DNA of 64,000 nucleotides from Stenotrophomonas sp. WZN-1 (GCF_002192255.1 NZ_CP021768.1:4048001-4112000), one strand, 5' to 3'. Positions 47,235 to 57,818 are shown, counted from the stretch's first letter. Notes: generated by a model not told the origin, from the sequence alone. Made by a program: numbers and translations.

Positions 47235-47951
47235 TCAGGCCTTGTCGCCACCGCGGTCCACGCAACCCCAGTTGAGGATGCGGGTGCCGGCCGGCAGCAC
47301 GCGGCGGAAGAAGTCCACCCGCCCCGGCTTCGGGTTCACCACCACTGGCGCCTTGGCGGCCAGCAGCAGCGGCAGATCGGCGGTGCTGTCGGAGTACGCG
47401 ATGTCGATGTCGCCATAGCCGCGCTCGCGCAGCATGCGCATCTTCTCTTCGTTGTGGCAGTGGCGGGTCGGGCCGACACCGCCCAGCCGCGGGCCGACCT
47501 CGGTGCCGATCACCGGCACGTCCTGGTGGGCGACGAAAGCCAGGATCGCGCGCGCCAGCTCCGGCGGCGCACCGGTGGCAACCACCACACGGTCGCCCTT
47601 GGCGCGGTGCGCAGCGAACACCTGCAGCGCCTGCGGCAGCAGCTTGGCGCGCATCTGTGCCTCGTTGCGCAGCACATAGGCGTCAATCACCTTGTTGAAG
47701 TCACGCGCGCGATGCAGGCCGAAGCTGCCGATCCACACATAGACCGAAATGCCAGCACGACGGGTCGGCAGCATCGCCACCATCGGCCCGGCGATCGGCG
47801 TGACCAGCAGCGCCGCCAGCATGCGCAACGGATTGCGCTTGATCAGCGAGGCGAACAGATGGGTGCCCGAATCGCCGTCGTAGAGGGTGTGGTCGAAGTC
47901 GAAGACCACCAGCGGCGCATCCCCGCGCGGCGTTGGATAGTGCGTTGTCAT
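47235..47951 (-). CDS. HAD-IB phosphatase in trp operon
   Basis: A 238-residue HAD-superfamily hydrolase of subfamily IB (SerB-like). Motif I is [11 protein letters not shown], motif II-like [11 protein letters not shown], and motif [13 protein letters not shown]. Its ATG overlaps the trpC stop by 4 bases, so it is translated with trpC. A hydrophobic patch ([17 protein letters not shown]) could bind membrane. Substrate unknown. No known tryptophan step needs it. Confidence 0.85.
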   Translation of the reverse strand: MTTHYPTPRGDAPLVVFDFDHTLYDGDSGTHLFASLIKRNPLRMLAALLVTPIAGPMVAMLPTRRAGISVYVWIGSFGLHRARDFNKVIDAYVLRNEAQMRAKLLPQALQVFAAHRAKGDRVVVATGAPPELARAILAFVAHQDVPVIGTEVGPRLGGVGPTRHCHNEEKMRMLRERGYGDIDIAYSDSTADLPLLLAAKAPVVVNPKPGRVDFFRRVLPAGTRILNWGCVDRGGDKA

Positions 47952-48742
47952 GCCGCGAAGAATAGCTGACGCAGGCCCTCGCCCGGCTCTTCCACGCGCA
48001 TGAAGGCTTCGCCGACCAGGAACGCATGGATGCCGGCGTCGCGCATCAGCGCCACGTCCTGCGGGCCGAGGATGCCGCTCTCGGTGACCAGCAGGCGGTC
48101 ACGCGGCACGGCGTTCTGCATGTCCAGCGTGGTCTGCAGCGACACCTCGAAGGTGCGCAGGTTGCGGTTGTTGATGCCGATCATCGGCGCCGGCACCTGC
48201 AGTGCGCGCTCCAGCTCGTCGATGTCGTGCACTTCCACCAGCACGTCCATGCCCAGCGACAGCGCCAGTTCGGACAGCGTGGCCAGCTGGGTGTCGTCCA
48301 GCGCCGCCACGATCAGCAGGATGCAGTCGGCGCCCAGCACGCGTGCCTCGTACACCTGGTAGGCGTCGATGACGAAGTCCTTGCGCAGCACCGGCAGCGT
48401 GCAGGCTTCGCGCGCCTGCTGCAGGTAGGCGTCGGCGCCCTGGAAGAAGTCGACGTCGGTCAGCACCGACAGGCAGCTGGCGCCACCGAACTCATAGCTG
48501 ACGGCAATGTCGGCCGGGCGAAAGTCCGGGCGGATGACGCCCTTGGAGGGGCTGGCCTTCTTCACCTCGGCGATCACCGCCGGGTCGCCGTTGGCCACCG
48601 CCGCCTGCAGCGCGCGCACGAAGCCACGTACCGGCGGGGCGCTGGCCAGAGCGGCCTGCAGCTCCTCGAGCGGGCGCTGGGCGCGGCGCTGGGCCACTTC
48701 TTCGGCCTTGCGGGCCAGGATCGTCTGCAGGATGTCGCTCAT
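47948..48742 (-). CDS. trpC: Indole-3-glycerol phosphate synthase
   Basis: A 264-residue TIM-barrel enzyme for the fourth step of tryptophan synthesis. Motifs are [29 protein letters not shown] and [11 protein letters not shown], then VTESGI. Monofunctional (no TrpF domain). Start ATG 48742. It lies in trpE-x-trpG-trpD-trpC-HAD; trpD ends 75 bases before it. Confidence 0.96.
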   Translation of the reverse strand: MSDILQTILARKAEEVAQRRAQRPLEELQAALASAPPVRGFVRALQAAVANGDPAVIAEVKKASPSKGVIRPDFRPADIAVSYEFGGASCLSVLTDVDFFQGADAYLQQAREACTLPVLRKDFVIDAYQVYEARVLGADCILLIVAALDDTQLATLSELALSLGMDVLVEVHDIDELERALQVPAPMIGINNRNLRTFEVSLQTTLDMQNAVPRDRLLVTESGILGPQDVALMRDAGIHAFLVGEAFMRVEEPGEGLRQLFFAA

Positions 48743-48816
48743 CGTCGTCGGTTCAATGCGGGGGCGGTGAGGACGGCCATTATCGGCCATCGAGGGGGTC
48801 AGTCTGAACCGCGCGC

Positions 48817-49848
48817 TCAGGCAACCAGCGCGCGGGTGGTCTCCACATACTGCTGCAGGCGCTGGCGGGCACTGCCATTGGCAATGGCGGCACGGGCGCG
48901 GGCCAGGCCGTCGCCGATGTCGCTGGCCACGCCGGCCACGTACAGGGCGGCGCCGGCATTGAGCGCCACGATGTCCAGCGCCGGGCCGGGCTCGTTGTCC
49001 AGCACCGCGCGCAGCATCGCGATGGACTGCTCCGGGCTCTCCACGCGCAGGTTGCGGCTGGCCGACATGGCGATGCCGAAGTCTTCCGGGTGGATCTCGT
49101 ACTCGCGTACCTTGCCATCACGCAGCTCGCCTACCAGGGTGCCGGCACCCAGCGAGATCTCGTCCATGTTGTCGCGGCCCCAGACCACCATGGCGCGCTC
49201 GGTGCCCAGCTCGCGCAGCACCCGCGCCTGGATGCCCACCAGATCGGGATGGAACACGCCCATCAGCACCGACGGCGCGCTGGCCGGATTGGTCAGCGGG
49301 CCGAGGATGTTGAAGATGGTGCGCACGCCCATCTCGCGGCGTACCGGCGCGACCACCTTCATCGACGGGTGATGGATCGGCGCGAACATGAAGCCGATGC
49401 CGGTCTGTTCGATGGCCGCGGCCACCTGCGCCGGCTGCAGCTCGATGGCCGCGCCCAGCGCTTCGACTGCATCGGCGCTGCCGGACTTGGACGACACGCT
49501 GCGGTTGCCGTGCTTGGCCACGCGCGCACCGGCCGCGGCGGCGACGAACATCGCGCAGGTGGAGATGTTGAAGGTGTGCGAACCATCGCCACCGGTGCCG
49601 ACGATGTCGACCAGGTGGGTGGTATCGGCCACCGGCACCGCCAGCGCGAATTCACGCATGACCGTGGCCGCAGCGGCAATCTCGTCGATGGTTTCCTTCT
49701 TCACGCGCAGGCCGGTGAGGATGGCGGCGGTCATCATCGGCGACACGTCGCCGCGCATGATCTGCCGCATCAGGTCGACCATCTCGTCGAAGAAGATTTC
49801 GCGGTGCTCGATGGTGCGTTGCAGGGCTTCCTGGGGGGAGAAGCTCAT
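48817..49848 (-). CDS. trpD: Anthranilate phosphoribosyltransferase
   Basis: A 343-residue enzyme transferring the phosphoribosyl group to anthranilate. The PRPP loop is [14 protein letters not shown], with [15 protein letters not shown] and the anthranilate region [11 protein letters not shown]. Monofunctional, with no fused glutamine amidotransferase. ATG 49848; trpG ends 17 bases upstream. Confidence 0.97.
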   Translation of the reverse strand: MSFSPQEALQRTIEHREIFFDEMVDLMRQIMRGDVSPMMTAAILTGLRVKKETIDEIAAAATVMREFALAVPVADTTHLVDIVGTGGDGSHTFNISTCAMFVAAAAGARVAKHGNRSVSSKSGSADAVEALGAAIELQPAQVAAAIEQTGIGFMFAPIHHPSMKVVAPVRREMGVRTIFNILGPLTNPASAPSVLMGVFHPDLVGIQARVLRELGTERAMVVWGRDNMDEISLGAGTLVGELRDGKVREYEIHPEDFGIAMSASRNLRVESPEQSIAMLRAVLDNEPGPALDIVALNAGAALYVAGVASDIGDGLARARAAIANGSARQRLQQYVETTRALVA

Positions 49849-49864
49849 GGGAATGCTCCTTGGA

Positions 49865-50452
49865 TCAGGCCGCCGGGCGCTGCAGGAAATTGCGCAGCAG
49901 GGCGTGGCCGTGTTCGGTGAGGATGGATTCGGGATGGAACTGCACGCCTTCCACCGGGAACTGGCGGTGGCGCAGGCCCATGATCTCTTCGATCGAGCCG
50001 TCGTCGTTCTCGGTCCAGGCGGTCACTTCCAGCGCGTCGGGCAGGCTGTTCTTGTCCACCACCAGCGAGTGGTAGCGGGTGGCCTGGTAGCGGTCCGGCA
50101 GGCCGGCGAACACGCCCTTGCCTTCATGGCGGATCGGCGAGGTCTTGCCGTGCATGATGTTGCCGGCACGGATGACCGTGCCGCCATAGACCTGGCCGAT
50201 GCCCTGGTGGCCCAGGCACACGCCGAGGATCGGCGTGGTTGGGCCGAGGCGCTGGATAAGTTCCAGCGACACTCCCGCTTCGTTGGGCGTGCAGGGGCCA
50301 GGCGAGATGACGATGCGCTCGGGCTTCTGCGCGGCGATCTCGTCCACGCTCATCGCATCGTTGCGCACCACCTTCACCTCGGCGCCCAGCGTCTGCAAGT
50401 ACTGCACGAGGTTGTAGGTGAAGCTGTCGTAGTTGTCGATCATCCACAACAT
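49865..50452 (-). CDS. trpG: Anthranilate synthase component II
   Basis: A 195-residue class I glutamine amidotransferase. Catalytic Cys is in [10 protein letters not shown]; His and Glu are in FHPES. It channels ammonia to Trp[18 protein letters not shown] is the usual start (ATG 50452). The gene follows the SIMPL-domain gene with a 2-base gap. The same type may also serve folate synthesis (PabA), a common dual role. Confidence 0.96.
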   Translation of the reverse strand: MLWMIDNYDSFTYNLVQYLQTLGAEVKVVRNDAMSVDEIAAQKPERIVISPGPCTPNEAGVSLELIQRLGPTTPILGVCLGHQGIGQVYGGTVIRAGNIMHGKTSPIRHEGKGVFAGLPDRYQATRYHSLVVDKNSLPDALEVTAWTENDDGSIEEIMGLRHRQFPVEGVQFHPESILTEHGHALLRNFLQRPAA

Positions 50453-50454
50453 GG

Positions 50455-51234
50455 TCAGGTTCCGTCGCTTATCAGGAAAATGGCGTATACGTTTTCGGTG
50501 TAGGTGATGGGGCCGGCTTCCACCGACTCGCGCAGGCGGGAGCCCGTGGTCTCGATGCTGTTCATCGGTGCCTCGGGCGCGGGCGGCGAGGGCGGCGTCA
50601 CCAGATCCCCACTGCTGGGCCAACTGCCCGCCTGGATGCCATAGGCGAAGTTCGGCGCCACGTCGGAAATGCTGTACAGACCGCGCAGCTGGGTGCCGTA
50701 GGCCTTGGCCAGGCCCTGCGCGGAGTCGCGGGTCTGGGCTGCCGCCTCGCCCTTGAGCTCGCGGCGCAGTGCCACTTCACCCGAGTAGGTCGGGGCCACG
50801 CTGCTGACCTGCACGTTCTCGTTGGCCTTCAGCGCGCCCAGCACGTCCTGCATCGCCTTCACGCTGGCGAAACTGGCACGCAGCTGGCGCGACACGCGGG
50901 TGCCGATGAAGACCTGCCGGTTCTGCTCGTAGCGCGTCGCCGGGCCGATCCGCAGGTTGTCCGCACGCACGCTGCCCTCCACCGCCTTGTTCTGCTTGAA
51001 CAGCGCCAGCGCGCGGGCAACGTTGTCCTGCACGCGGCGCCGCGCCGCGTCGGCGTCCATGTCGGTCTCTTCGATGTTCAACTGCAGGCCGAACCGGTCC
51101 GGCATCACCACGCGGCGCGCCTCCCCCTTCACCAGCAGATGCGGCTGCGAGGGAATGGTGTTGGCCTGCGCCCACGCAGACGGGGCCATCGTGGCCAGCA
51201 GTGACGACCACAGCAATGCGCTCAGCAGCTTCAT
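50455..51234 (-). CDS. Periplasmic SIMPL-domain (DUF541) protein in trp operon
   Basis: A 259-residue protein with a signal peptide ([23 protein letters not shown]) and a SIMPL/DUF541 domain ([38 protein letters not shown]). SIMPL proteins are periplasmic or outer-membrane oligomers of unclear role, linked to oxidative stress (YggE). It sits between trpE and trpG in the same direction, with 67 bases and 2 bases of spacing. No role in tryptophan synthesis is known. Confidence 0.88.
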   Translation of the reverse strand: MKLLSALLWSSLLATMAPSAWAQANTIPSQPHLLVKGEARRVVMPDRFGLQLNIEETDMDADAARRRVQDNVARALALFKQNKAVEGSVRADNLRIGPATRYEQNRQVFIGTRVSRQLRASFASVKAMQDVLGALKANENVQVSSVAPTYSGEVALRRELKGEAAAQTRDSAQGLAKAYGTQLRGLYSISDVAPNFAYGIQAGSWPSSGDLVTPPSPPAPEAPMNSIETTGSRLRESVEAGPITYTENVYAIFLISDGT

Positions 51235-51301
51235 GCGGTACTCCTTGTCTTGATTGGGAACAGCGGAGGGTGCCGCGGCGCAGGCCACGGCACGGGGAGA
51301 A

Positions 51302-52777
51302 TCACAGGCCCTTGGCGGCCTGGGCGACGGCGCGGAACAGCGCGCGGCCCTTGTTCATCGTCTCGTCCCATTCCTTGTCCGGGTCCGAGTCGTAGACGAT
51401 GCCGGCGCCGGCCTGCACATACAGGCGGCCATCCTTGATCACCGCGGTGCGGATCGCGATCGCGGTATCGGCATCGCCATGCCAGCCGATGTAGCCGATG
51501 CTGCCGGCGTAGACATTGCGCTTGATCGGTTCCAGCTCACGGATCACTTCCAGCGCGCGGATCTTCGGCGCGCCGCTGACCGTACCCGCCGGGAAGGTGG
51601 CACGCAGCACGTCGGCATAGCTCAGGCCCGGCTGCAGCTGCCCGCTCACTTCGCTGACGATGTGCATGACGTGGCTGTAACGTTCGATCACGAACTGCTC
51701 GCCCACTTCCACGGTGCCGGCCTTCGATACGCGGCCGGCGTCGTTGCGGCCGAGGTCGATCAGCATCAGGTGCTCGGCGCGTTCCTTCGGATCGGCCAGC
51801 AGTTCGGCTTCCAGCGCCTGATCCAGCTCGGGCGTGGCACCGCGCGGACGGGTGCCGGCGATCGGACGCACGGTGACTTCGCCGTCCTGCAAGCGCACCA
51901 GGATTTCCGGCGAGGAACCGACCACCTGCAGGTCGCCGACATCGAGGAAATACATGTAGGGCGACGGGTTCAGTGCACGCAGCGCACGGTACACATCCAC
52001 CGGGCGCGCCTTGAACGGCACGCTCAGGCGCTGGCTGAGCACCACCTGGAAGATGTCGCCGGCACGGATGTATTCCTTGCTGCGCTGGACCGCATCGACG
52101 AAGCCTTCGCGGGTAAACCCGGAAACAAAATCGGACTCGTCCAGCACGTCACTGTTGAGCGGCGCCGGATAGCCGGCGCCCGGTGCACGCAGCTTCGCGG
52201 TCAGTGCATCCAGGCGCGCCTGCGCCTGTTCGAACGCACCCTCGACACGCGGGTCGGCATGCACGATCAGGTACAGCCGGCCCTTGAGGTTGTCGAACAC
52301 CGCCAGCTCGTTGGAGTCCAGCAGCAGGATGTCCGGCGTGCCCAGTTCGTCGCGACCGGCCGGCGGTGCCAGGCGCGGTTCGATGTAGCCGATGCACTCG
52401 AAGCCGAACCAGCCGACCAGGCCGCCGGTGAAGCCCGGCAGGCCGTCCAGCTTGGGCACCGAGTGGGCGCTGCGCAGCGCCTCGACTTCGGCGAACGGGT
52501 CGGCCACCTCGCGGGTGTCCACCACCTGGCCGTCTTCGCGCACGGTCAGCGTGTGGCCATGGAAGGCGTACACGCGGCGCGCCGGCAGGCCAATGATCGA
52601 GTAACGACCAAAGCGCTCGCCGCCTTCGACGGATTCAAACAGGTAGGTATTGGGGCCGTCGGCGAGCTTCAGATAGACCGAAAGCGGCGTGTCCAGGTCG
52701 GACAGCACTTCACGGACGACGGGAATATGGGTGTGGCCTTCAGCGGCCTGCAGCAGAAACTGAGCGTGCGAGTTCAA
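51302..52777 (-). CDS. trpE: Anthranilate synthase component I
   Basis: A 491-residue chorismate-using enzyme with a C-terminal chorismate-binding domain: PFKARPVDVYRALRALNPSP, GTRPRGATPELD, and ATFPAGTVSGAPKIRA. The start is taken as TTG 52777 (LNSHAQFLLQAAEG), with GGAAGGAAAG upstream; a longer ATG frame (52825) has no ribosome site. First gene of the trp operon. No leader peptide or attenuator was found upstream. Confidence 0.95.
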   Translation of the reverse strand: MNSHAQFLLQAAEGHTHIPVVREVLSDLDTPLSVYLKLADGPNTYLFESVEGGERFGRYSIIGLPARRVYAFHGHTLTVREDGQVVDTREVADPFAEVEALRSAHSVPKLDGLPGFTGGLVGWFGFECIGYIEPRLAPPAGRDELGTPDILLLDSNELAVFDNLKGRLYLIVHADPRVEGAFEQAQARLDALTAKLRAPGAGYPAPLNSDVLDESDFVSGFTREGFVDAVQRSKEYIRAGDIFQVVLSQRLSVPFKARPVDVYRALRALNPSPYMYFLDVGDLQVVGSSPEILVRLQDGEVTVRPIAGTRPRGATPELDQALEAELLADPKERAEHLMLIDLGRNDAGRVSKAGTVEVGEQFVIERYSHVMHIVSEVSGQLQPGLSYADVLRATFPAGTVSGAPKIRALEVIRELEPIKRNVYAGSIGYIGWHGDADTAIAIRTAVIKDGRLYVQAGAGIVYDSDPDKEWDETMNKGRALFRAVAQAAKGL

Positions 52778-52974
52778 GACGACTTTCCTTCCGGGACACA
52801 GCGTTATGGGGACGGACGACGGCAACAGGCCACCATCGCCACCAACGGCGTGCGGAAGAAAGGGTATGCGGGGTCGTCAGGCTGGACACCCCCTGACTGT
52901 ATCGCAGCTTGGACGGGAGGGGAACCCTATGAAACTGAACCACAGGACGCCCGGGGCGTGCGCAGAGACCGGCG

Positions 52975-53928
52975 CTACGCCGGGGCGTTCGCAGCAGAGG
53001 CCCCGGCAAGCAACGGGCAGTCGGCCGGCAGATGCATCCTCACCCTGCCCGGCACGCACGCGATGCGGAACTGGTGGGCCTGCACCGGTTCACCGTCCAG
53101 GTTGAGCGTCAACGGGCGCTCGGATTCCACCTGCAGCCACGGCAGGCGCGCGCGCGTCGCCAGCTGTTCCAGCGCGGCCTGGGTGCCGGACTTCAGCATC
53201 TGGCCAAGCGTAGCGGTGACTTCACCCTCCAGCTCCGGAAGTACGGTTACATCCAGCAGCCCATCGTCGATCAGTGCCTGCGGGCACAACTGCTGGCCAC
53301 CGCCGGCCTGCCGGCCATTGCCGATGCCGAGCGCGATGAAGTCGCCTTCCCACGCGAAATCCGGACCCGACAGGCGTGCATGGATCGGCTCGATCCGCCC
53401 CAGCTTGGCGATACCGGTGATCACGTAGGCCAGCCCGCCCAGCATCTTCTTCAAGCCGGCATCGGTCTCCACCGTCACCTGCGTGCCGAAGCCACCGCTG
53501 GCGAGATTCGCGCACCACCAGGGCGTGCCATCGGCATCCACGCGCAGCAGATCGATGGCATGCGGCGTGGCCTGTCCGATCAACGCAAAAGCGGCCTTCG
53601 GCTCGGTCGGAATACCCGCAGCCGTGGCGAAGTCGTTGGCGGTCCCCAGCGGGATCAGCGCCAGCGAGGGCAACGCATCCGCCGCTTCCTCGCGATGTGC
53701 CAGGGTTTCGGCCACCGCGCTGAGCGTGCCGTCACCACCGGCGGCAACGATCACGTCCACGCCGTGATCGATGGCCTCAGCGACGTAGCGCTCGGCGTCA
53801 CCGTCCTCCCAGGTCACCCGCACCTCCAGCTGCACGCCCTGCCCGCGCCAATGGCCGACAGCCTCGCGCAGTTCCTCGTTGCCTGCGGATTTGCCATTGA
53901 GGATCAGGCGCCAGCGCGGTGCGGTCAT
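52975..53928 (-). CDS. YegS-type lipid kinase
   Basis: A 317-residue diacylglycerol kinase-like lipid kinase. The catalytic [13 protein letters not shown] loop and LGTANDFA motif are present, then [11 protein letters not shown] and the C-terminal Ig-like fold ending [10 protein letters not shown]. It likely phosphorylates phosphatidylglycerol or diacylglycerol at the membrane. Start ATG 53928. Divergent from the candidate sRNA region. Confidence 0.92.
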   Translation of the reverse strand: MTAPRWRLILNGKSAGNEELREAVGHWRGQGVQLEVRVTWEDGDAERYVAEAIDHGVDVIVAAGGDGTLSAVAETLAHREEAADALPSLALIPLGTANDFATAAGIPTEPKAAFALIGQATPHAIDLLRVDADGTPWWCANLASGGFGTQVTVETDAGLKKMLGGLAYVITGIAKLGRIEPIHARLSGPDFAWEGDFIALGIGNGRQAGGGQQLCPQALIDDGLLDVTVLPELEGEVTATLGQMLKSGTQAALEQLATRARLPWLQVESERPLTLNLDGEPVQAHQFRIACVPGRVRMHLPADCPLLAGASAANAPA

Positions 53929-54001
53929 GCGGAGCTTCCAGGAGGGGGCGGCACAGGCTAGCAATGCGCTGTTTGTCCGCAGTGAATGTCACGCAGGTGT
54001 C

Positions 54002-54111
54002 ATTCAGCTGCTGGAGAATGGAAGGCCATAGCAGGGACGATGGATGGAGGCAGGATCAGCCTCCCACGCATGCAGCGAGGCCACGCCAGTGATTGGCGTG
54101 GCTTTTTTTTG
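54002..54111 (+). ncRNA. Candidate small RNA with intrinsic terminator
   Basis: A plus-strand intrinsic terminator (GCCACGCCA/TGGCGTGGC, 54081-54103, then T8) ends a 110-base region with no plus-strand gene. Two upstream stems fit the same transcript: CATTC/GAATG (54002-54021) and GGAGGC/GCCTCC (54047-54065). Both flanking genes are on the minus strand, so the terminator serves neither. The 5' end and promoter were not identified. Confidence 0.45.
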
Positions 54112-54124
54112 GGGTGCGCTGGGA

Positions 54125-54144
54125 GTGCGAACCGAGGTTCGCAC
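54125..54144. repeat. GTGCGAA-type short palindrome
   Basis: GTGCGAACC/GGTTCGCAC, followed by two partial copies of its right arm before the SMAG repeat at 54199. Confidence 0.65.
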
Positions 54145-54198
54145 CCACCGGGTTGCGGTTCACACCCACTAGCCTGCGGTTCGCACCCACCCGGTGGG

Positions 54199-54221
54199 TA
54201 GATCCACGCCATGCGTGGATG
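54199..54221. repeat. SMAG repeat
   Basis: GTAGATCCACGC palindrome, 9 bases before the stop of the GNAT gene. Confidence 0.8.
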
Positions 54222-54229
54222 CACTCGCC

Positions 54230-54721
54230 TCAACCGTTGGCGAAATCGTGCAGCGCCTGGCCCTGCAACCGATACACCGTCCACTCGTCCTGCGGCGTGG
54301 CGCCGGCGGCGGTGTAGAACTCGATGGCCGGGGTATTCCAGTCCAGCACCGACCATTCGAAACGACCGCAACCCTCGGCCACGGCCTGGCGTGCGATGTA
54401 CTTCAGCAGCGCCTTGCCGGCGCCCACACCACGCTTTTCCTGGCTGACATACAGGTCTTCCAGGTAGATGCCCTTGCGGCCCAGCCAGGTCGAGTAGTTG
54501 TAGAAGTACACGGCGTAACCAATGGCCTGGCCGTCGGCTTCGCAGATCAGCGCGCGCGCCGTGGCATCGGCACCGAACAGGCTTTCGGCGATGCCGATCT
54601 CGTCGGTCTGCACCGAATGCTCGGCCCTCTCGTAGATGGCCAGCTCTCGGATGAAATGCAGGATCAGGCCGGCATCGGCAACGGTGGCCGGGCGGATGTT
54701 CAACACGGCCACCGTGCTCAT
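54230..54721 (-). CDS. GNAT acetyltransferase (diamine/thialysine type)
   Basis: A 163-residue acetyl-CoA-dependent N-acetyltransferase resembling the spermidine/spermine or thialysine group: RPATVADAGLILHFIRELA at the start, YFYNYSTWLGRKGIYLEDLY (beta 4), then VSQEKRGVGAGKALL for acetyl-CoA binding, and FEWSVLDWNTPAIEFY. It follows rpe with a 3-base gap on the same strand, so they are co-transcribed. The substrate is not certain. Confidence 0.88.
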   Translation of the reverse strand: MSTVAVLNIRPATVADAGLILHFIRELAIYERAEHSVQTDEIGIAESLFGADATARALICEADGQAIGYAVYFYNYSTWLGRKGIYLEDLYVSQEKRGVGAGKALLKYIARQAVAEGCGRFEWSVLDWNTPAIEFYTAAGATPQDEWTVYRLQGQALHDFANG

Positions 54722-54724
54722 GGC

Positions 54725-55402
54725 TCAGCCCCGCGCCGCAGCGACGTTGGCGCGCATCTGCGCGATCACGTCCTGGTAGCTGGTCTTGGCGTTGAAGATG
54801 GCCGAACCAGCGACGAAGGTGTCGGCGCCGGCGGCGGCGATCTCGCCGATGTTGTCGGCCTTCACGCCGCCGTCGATCTCCAGGCGGATGTCCTTGCCGC
54901 TGGCATCGATCATCTTGCGCACCACTTTCAGCTTGTCCAGCGCCGAGGGAATGAAGGCCTGGCCGCCGAAGCCCGGGTTTACCGACATCAGCAGCACCAG
55001 GTCCAGGTCATCCAGTACCCAGTCGAGGATGTCCACCGGGGTGGCCGGATTGAGCACGATGCCCGGCTTGCAGCCCAGCGAGCGGATCAGCTGGATGGTG
55101 CGGTGCACGTGGCGGCTCGCTTCCGGGTGGAAGCTGATGTAGGTGGCACCGGCCTCGGCGAAGTCCGGGATGATGCGGTCCACCGGCTCGACCATCAGGT
55201 GCACGTCGATCGGCGCGGTGACGCCGTGCTTGCGCAGCGCCTGGCAGACCATCGGGCCGATGGTCAGGTTCGGCACGTAGTGGTTGTCCATCACGTCGAA
55301 GTGGACCCAGTCCGCGCCGGCGGCAAGGACGTTGTCGACTTCCTCGCCGAGGCGGGCGAAGTTGGCGGACAGGATGGACGGGGCGATGAGGCAGTTGGAC
55401 AT
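54725..55402 (-). CDS. rpe: Ribulose-phosphate 3-epimerase
   Basis: A 225-residue TIM-barrel epimerase of the pentose phosphate pathway (ribulose-5-P to xylulose-5-P). Motifs are [33 protein letters not shown] (metal-binding His/Asp), VHLMV, and [14 protein letters not shown] with EIDGGV. Start ATG 55402. GNAT follows downstream. Confidence 0.97.
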   Translation of the reverse strand: MSNCLIAPSILSANFARLGEEVDNVLAAGADWVHFDVMDNHYVPNLTIGPMVCQALRKHGVTAPIDVHLMVEPVDRIIPDFAEAGATYISFHPEASRHVHRTIQLIRSLGCKPGIVLNPATPVDILDWVLDDLDLVLLMSVNPGFGGQAFIPSALDKLKVVRKMIDASGKDIRLEIDGGVKADNIGEIAAAGADTFVAGSAIFNAKTSYQDVIAQMRANVAAARG

Positions 55403-55459
55403 GGCCGGGGCCTTCGGAACGGGGAAAAGGTTCTCCCGCCCGCAGGCGGGACTCTGGAA

Positions 55460-55789
55460 TCAGCGCTTGCGCAGGGTCTTGATGCGGTCGTAGGCGGCAT
55501 TGATCCGCCGCGACTTCTGCTCGGCCTGCTGCTGCAGCTCGGGGGCGGCGCCGCCGAGCTTGTCGGGGTGGTACTGCGAGATCAGCTTGCGGTAGGCGCG
55601 CTCGACCTCGGCATCGGTGGCTTCGGAGGTCAGCCCCAGCTCCCGGTACGGGTTCTCCTTGTTCAGGCGGAACCAGTCCGAGTCGAAGGCGTGGCCGATC
55701 AACAGGCCGACTACCGCGCCGAACAGCGGATTGGGCCGGAACAGCAGGGCGCCGGCGATGAATCCGAGCAGTTTTCCGTACCAGCGCAT
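55460..55789 (-). CDS. Short membrane-anchored J-domain protein
   Basis: A 109-residue protein with a membrane helix (LLGFIAGALLFRPNPLFG onward) and a C-terminal J domain with the HPD triad in SQYHPDKLGG. It resembles DjlA (RNPxY-like NPYRELGL and the C-terminal J domain), but the central TerB-like domain of DjlA is absent. Likely a co-chaperone recruiting DnaK to the membrane. Start ATG 55789. Confidence 0.85.
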   Translation of the reverse strand: MRWYGKLLGFIAGALLFRPNPLFGAVVGLLIGHAFDSDWFRLNKENPYRELGLTSEATDAEVERAYRKLISQYHPDKLGGAAPELQQQAEQKSRRINAAYDRIKTLRKR

Positions 55790-55933
55790 GGCGCTCCGGG
55801 GTCGACCGACGAAATGGACGCTCATTTTACGTCACAGCGGGCCCGGACCGCTTTACACTAGGCCGCCCGCTGGTCAGCGGGCCCGCCGGGTCCGTTGGGC
55901 AGCAGCCGTATCGACAACGCCCCAGGAGTGCCC

Positions 55934-56860
55934 GTGCCAACCACGCTGTTGCAATCCGATCTCCCCGGCCTGCCCTTGCGCCATCGCGGCAAGGTGCGTG
56001 ATGTGTTCGATATCCCGCGCGAGCGGCTGCCAGCCGGAACCCCGCCGGGCGAGTACCTGCTGATGGTGGCCACCGATCGCCTGTCGGCGTTCGACGTGGT
56101 CCTGCCCGACCCGATCCCGGGCAAGGGCGAGATGCTCTGCCAGGTCTCCAACTTCTGGTTCGCCAAGACCGCGCACCTGATGCCCAACCACCTGACCGGC
56201 ATCGACGTGGCCAGCGTGCTGCCCGAAGGCGTGGACCCGGCCCTGTACGCCAAGCGCGCAGTGGTCACCCGCAAGCTGAAGCCGGTGCCGGTGGAAGCGA
56301 TCGCCCGCGGCTACCTGATCGGCAGCGGCTGGAAGGACTACCAGCGCACCGGCAAGGTCAGCGGCATCGACCTGCCCGACGGCCTGCGCCAGGCCGAACA
56401 GCTGCCCGAGCCGATCTTCACCCCCTCGACCAAGGCCGCCGTCGGCGACCATGACGAGAACATCGACTTCGATGCGATGGTGAAGCAGGTCGGCGCGGAC
56501 CTGGCCGAGCGCGTGCGCGACGCCACCCTGCGCATCTACAAGTTCGCCGCAGACTACGCCCGCGAGCGCGGCATCATCCTGGCCGATACCAAGTTCGAGT
56601 TCGGTACCGACGCCGATGGCCGCCTGTACATCATGGACGAGATGCTGACGCCGGATTCCTCGCGTTACTGGCCGGCCGACGAGTACGAAGTGGGCACCAG
56701 CCCGCCGAGCTACGACAAGCAGTTCGTACGTGATTACCTGGAGACGCTGGACTGGGGCAAGACCGCCCCGGGCCCGGCCATCCCGGCCGAGATCATCGAG
56801 CGCACCCGCGCCAAGTACGCCGAGGCGCTGCAGCGCCTGGCCGGGATCAGCGTCGACTGA
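55934..56860 (+). CDS. purC: Phosphoribosylaminoimidazole-succinocarboxamide synthase
   Basis: A 308-residue SAICAR synthetase of purine synthesis, the longer (yeast-like) form. Motifs are [49 protein letters not shown], and [18 protein letters not shown]. The start is GTG 55934 with AGGAG 6 nt upstream. Divergent from the J-domain gene. Confidence 0.96.
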   Translation: MPTTLLQSDLPGLPLRHRGKVRDVFDIPRERLPAGTPPGEYLLMVATDRLSAFDVVLPDPIPGKGEMLCQVSNFWFAKTAHLMPNHLTGIDVASVLPEGVDPALYAKRAVVTRKLKPVPVEAIARGYLIGSGWKDYQRTGKVSGIDLPDGLRQAEQLPEPIFTPSTKAAVGDHDENIDFDAMVKQVGADLAERVRDATLRIYKFAADYARERGIILADTKFEFGTDADGRLYIMDEMLTPDSSRYWPADEYEVGTSPPSYDKQFVRDYLETLDWGKTAPGPAIPAEIIERTRAKYAEALQRLAGISVD

Positions 56861-56868
56861 TCCGCCTG

Positions 56869-56896
56869 CGCCCCCCGCCGGAAAGGCCGGGGGGCG
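56869..56896 (+). terminator. Probable terminator of purC
   Basis: CGCCCCCC/GGGGGGCG stem with a GCCGG/CCGG-containing inner part, 8 bases past the purC stop. Only TTCT follows, so it is weak. Confidence 0.55.
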
Positions 56897-56907
56897 TTCT
56901 GAATGCG

Positions 56908-56970
56908 GTAGTGCCGGCGGCTGGCCGGCAAAACCCCGCAAGCCTGCAGCCAGGCATGGCCTGGCTCTAC
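56908..56970. repeat. SMAG repeat pair
   Basis: Facing GTAGTGCCGGCGG... and GTAGAGCCAGGCC... palindromes between purC and the Mpo1-like gene. Confidence 0.8.
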
Positions 56971-57000
56971 TGACGGCTCCGGCGGGAGTATGCTGGCCGC

Positions 57001-57486
57001 ATGCAGACCTCCACCGAGCTTGCGCGGCCGATCGACCGCTATTTCGCCAGCTACTCCGACGACCACCGCAATGTGATCAACCAGCGCATCCACGTGGTGG
57101 CGGTCCCGGCGATCCTGTGGTCGGTGGTGGCCCTGCTGTGGTGCCTGCCGCCGCTGATCACCTGGTTCCAGTACGGCATCTGGTCGGCGTTCGCGATGTT
57201 CAGCGCCTGGTGCTTCTACAACAAGCTGTCGCGCCCGCTGGGCATCGGCATGCTCATCCAGTTCTTCGTGTTCGGCTGCCTGTGCCGGCTGCTGGAGGCC
57301 GAGATCGGCATCCAAGCCCTGCGCTGGCTGGCAGTGGGCGTGTTCGTGGTGGCCTGGATCGCGCAGTTCATCGGCCACACGTTCGAGGGCCGCAAGCCCA
57401 GCTTCCTGACCGACCTGACCTACCTGCTGATCGGGCCGGCCTGGGTGATGGCCAAGTTCTACCGCAAGCTCGACTGGCGCTATTGA
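57001..57486 (+). CDS. Mpo1-like (DUF962) membrane protein
   Basis: A 161-residue membrane protein of the DUF962 family. It has the YSDDHRNVINQRIHVVAVP start, four to five hydrophobic helices, and IAQFIGHTFEGRKPSF near the C-terminus; the conserved His residues match those of yeast Mpo1, a Fe-dependent dioxygenase in 2-hydroxy fatty acid oxidation. The bacterial role is inferred only. Confidence 0.85.
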   Translation: MQTSTELARPIDRYFASYSDDHRNVINQRIHVVAVPAILWSVVALLWCLPPLITWFQYGIWSAFAMFSAWCFYNKLSRPLGIGMLIQFFVFGCLCRLLEAEIGIQALRWLAVGVFVVAWIAQFIGHTFEGRKPSFLTDLTYLLIGPAWVMAKFYRKLDWRY

Positions 57487-57818
57487 CCTGTCGGGAGGCG
57501 ACAGCGGTCGTCGTTTCCTGAACGGGCGGATTCCGTCACCCGTAGTCCACGGGAGCCCTGCCAGCCTGCGCCGGTGATCCGCTCCCCATCGCCCGCCCGT
57601 CGACGGCAGCCCCTGTGCGACAGGGCCTGCGGTCTCCCTGCGTGGGCGTAGGGTGTCCCCGAGGGCAACCCGGGAAGTGATGCAGGAAGGTAATGTTGCG
57701 CCGCAGAAAAAATGAATCAGCGAACGTTACATGCAATTGATCGCTGTTCGATGGGTTTCGGCGACATTTCGCAGCCTGTTATTCTCCCTGACCTGCTCGT
57801 GAATCATGGATTCCCTGC
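57487..57818. other. Intergenic region upstream of mrpA
   Basis: A 332-base gap with small palindromes (CCCGTAG.../CTACGGG-like) and a lower-G+C tract from about 57690 to 57790. It must hold the mrp promoter. A possible -10 is TTATTC at 57779, but no good -35 is paired with it. Confidence 0.45.

Noticed and set aside
52778..52974. trp attenuator
   Set aside because: No short leader ORF with tandem Trp codons and no competing hairpins with a T-tract were found.
51254..53428. 724-codon plus-strand open frame
   Set aside because: Antisense to trpE and the lipid kinase gene.
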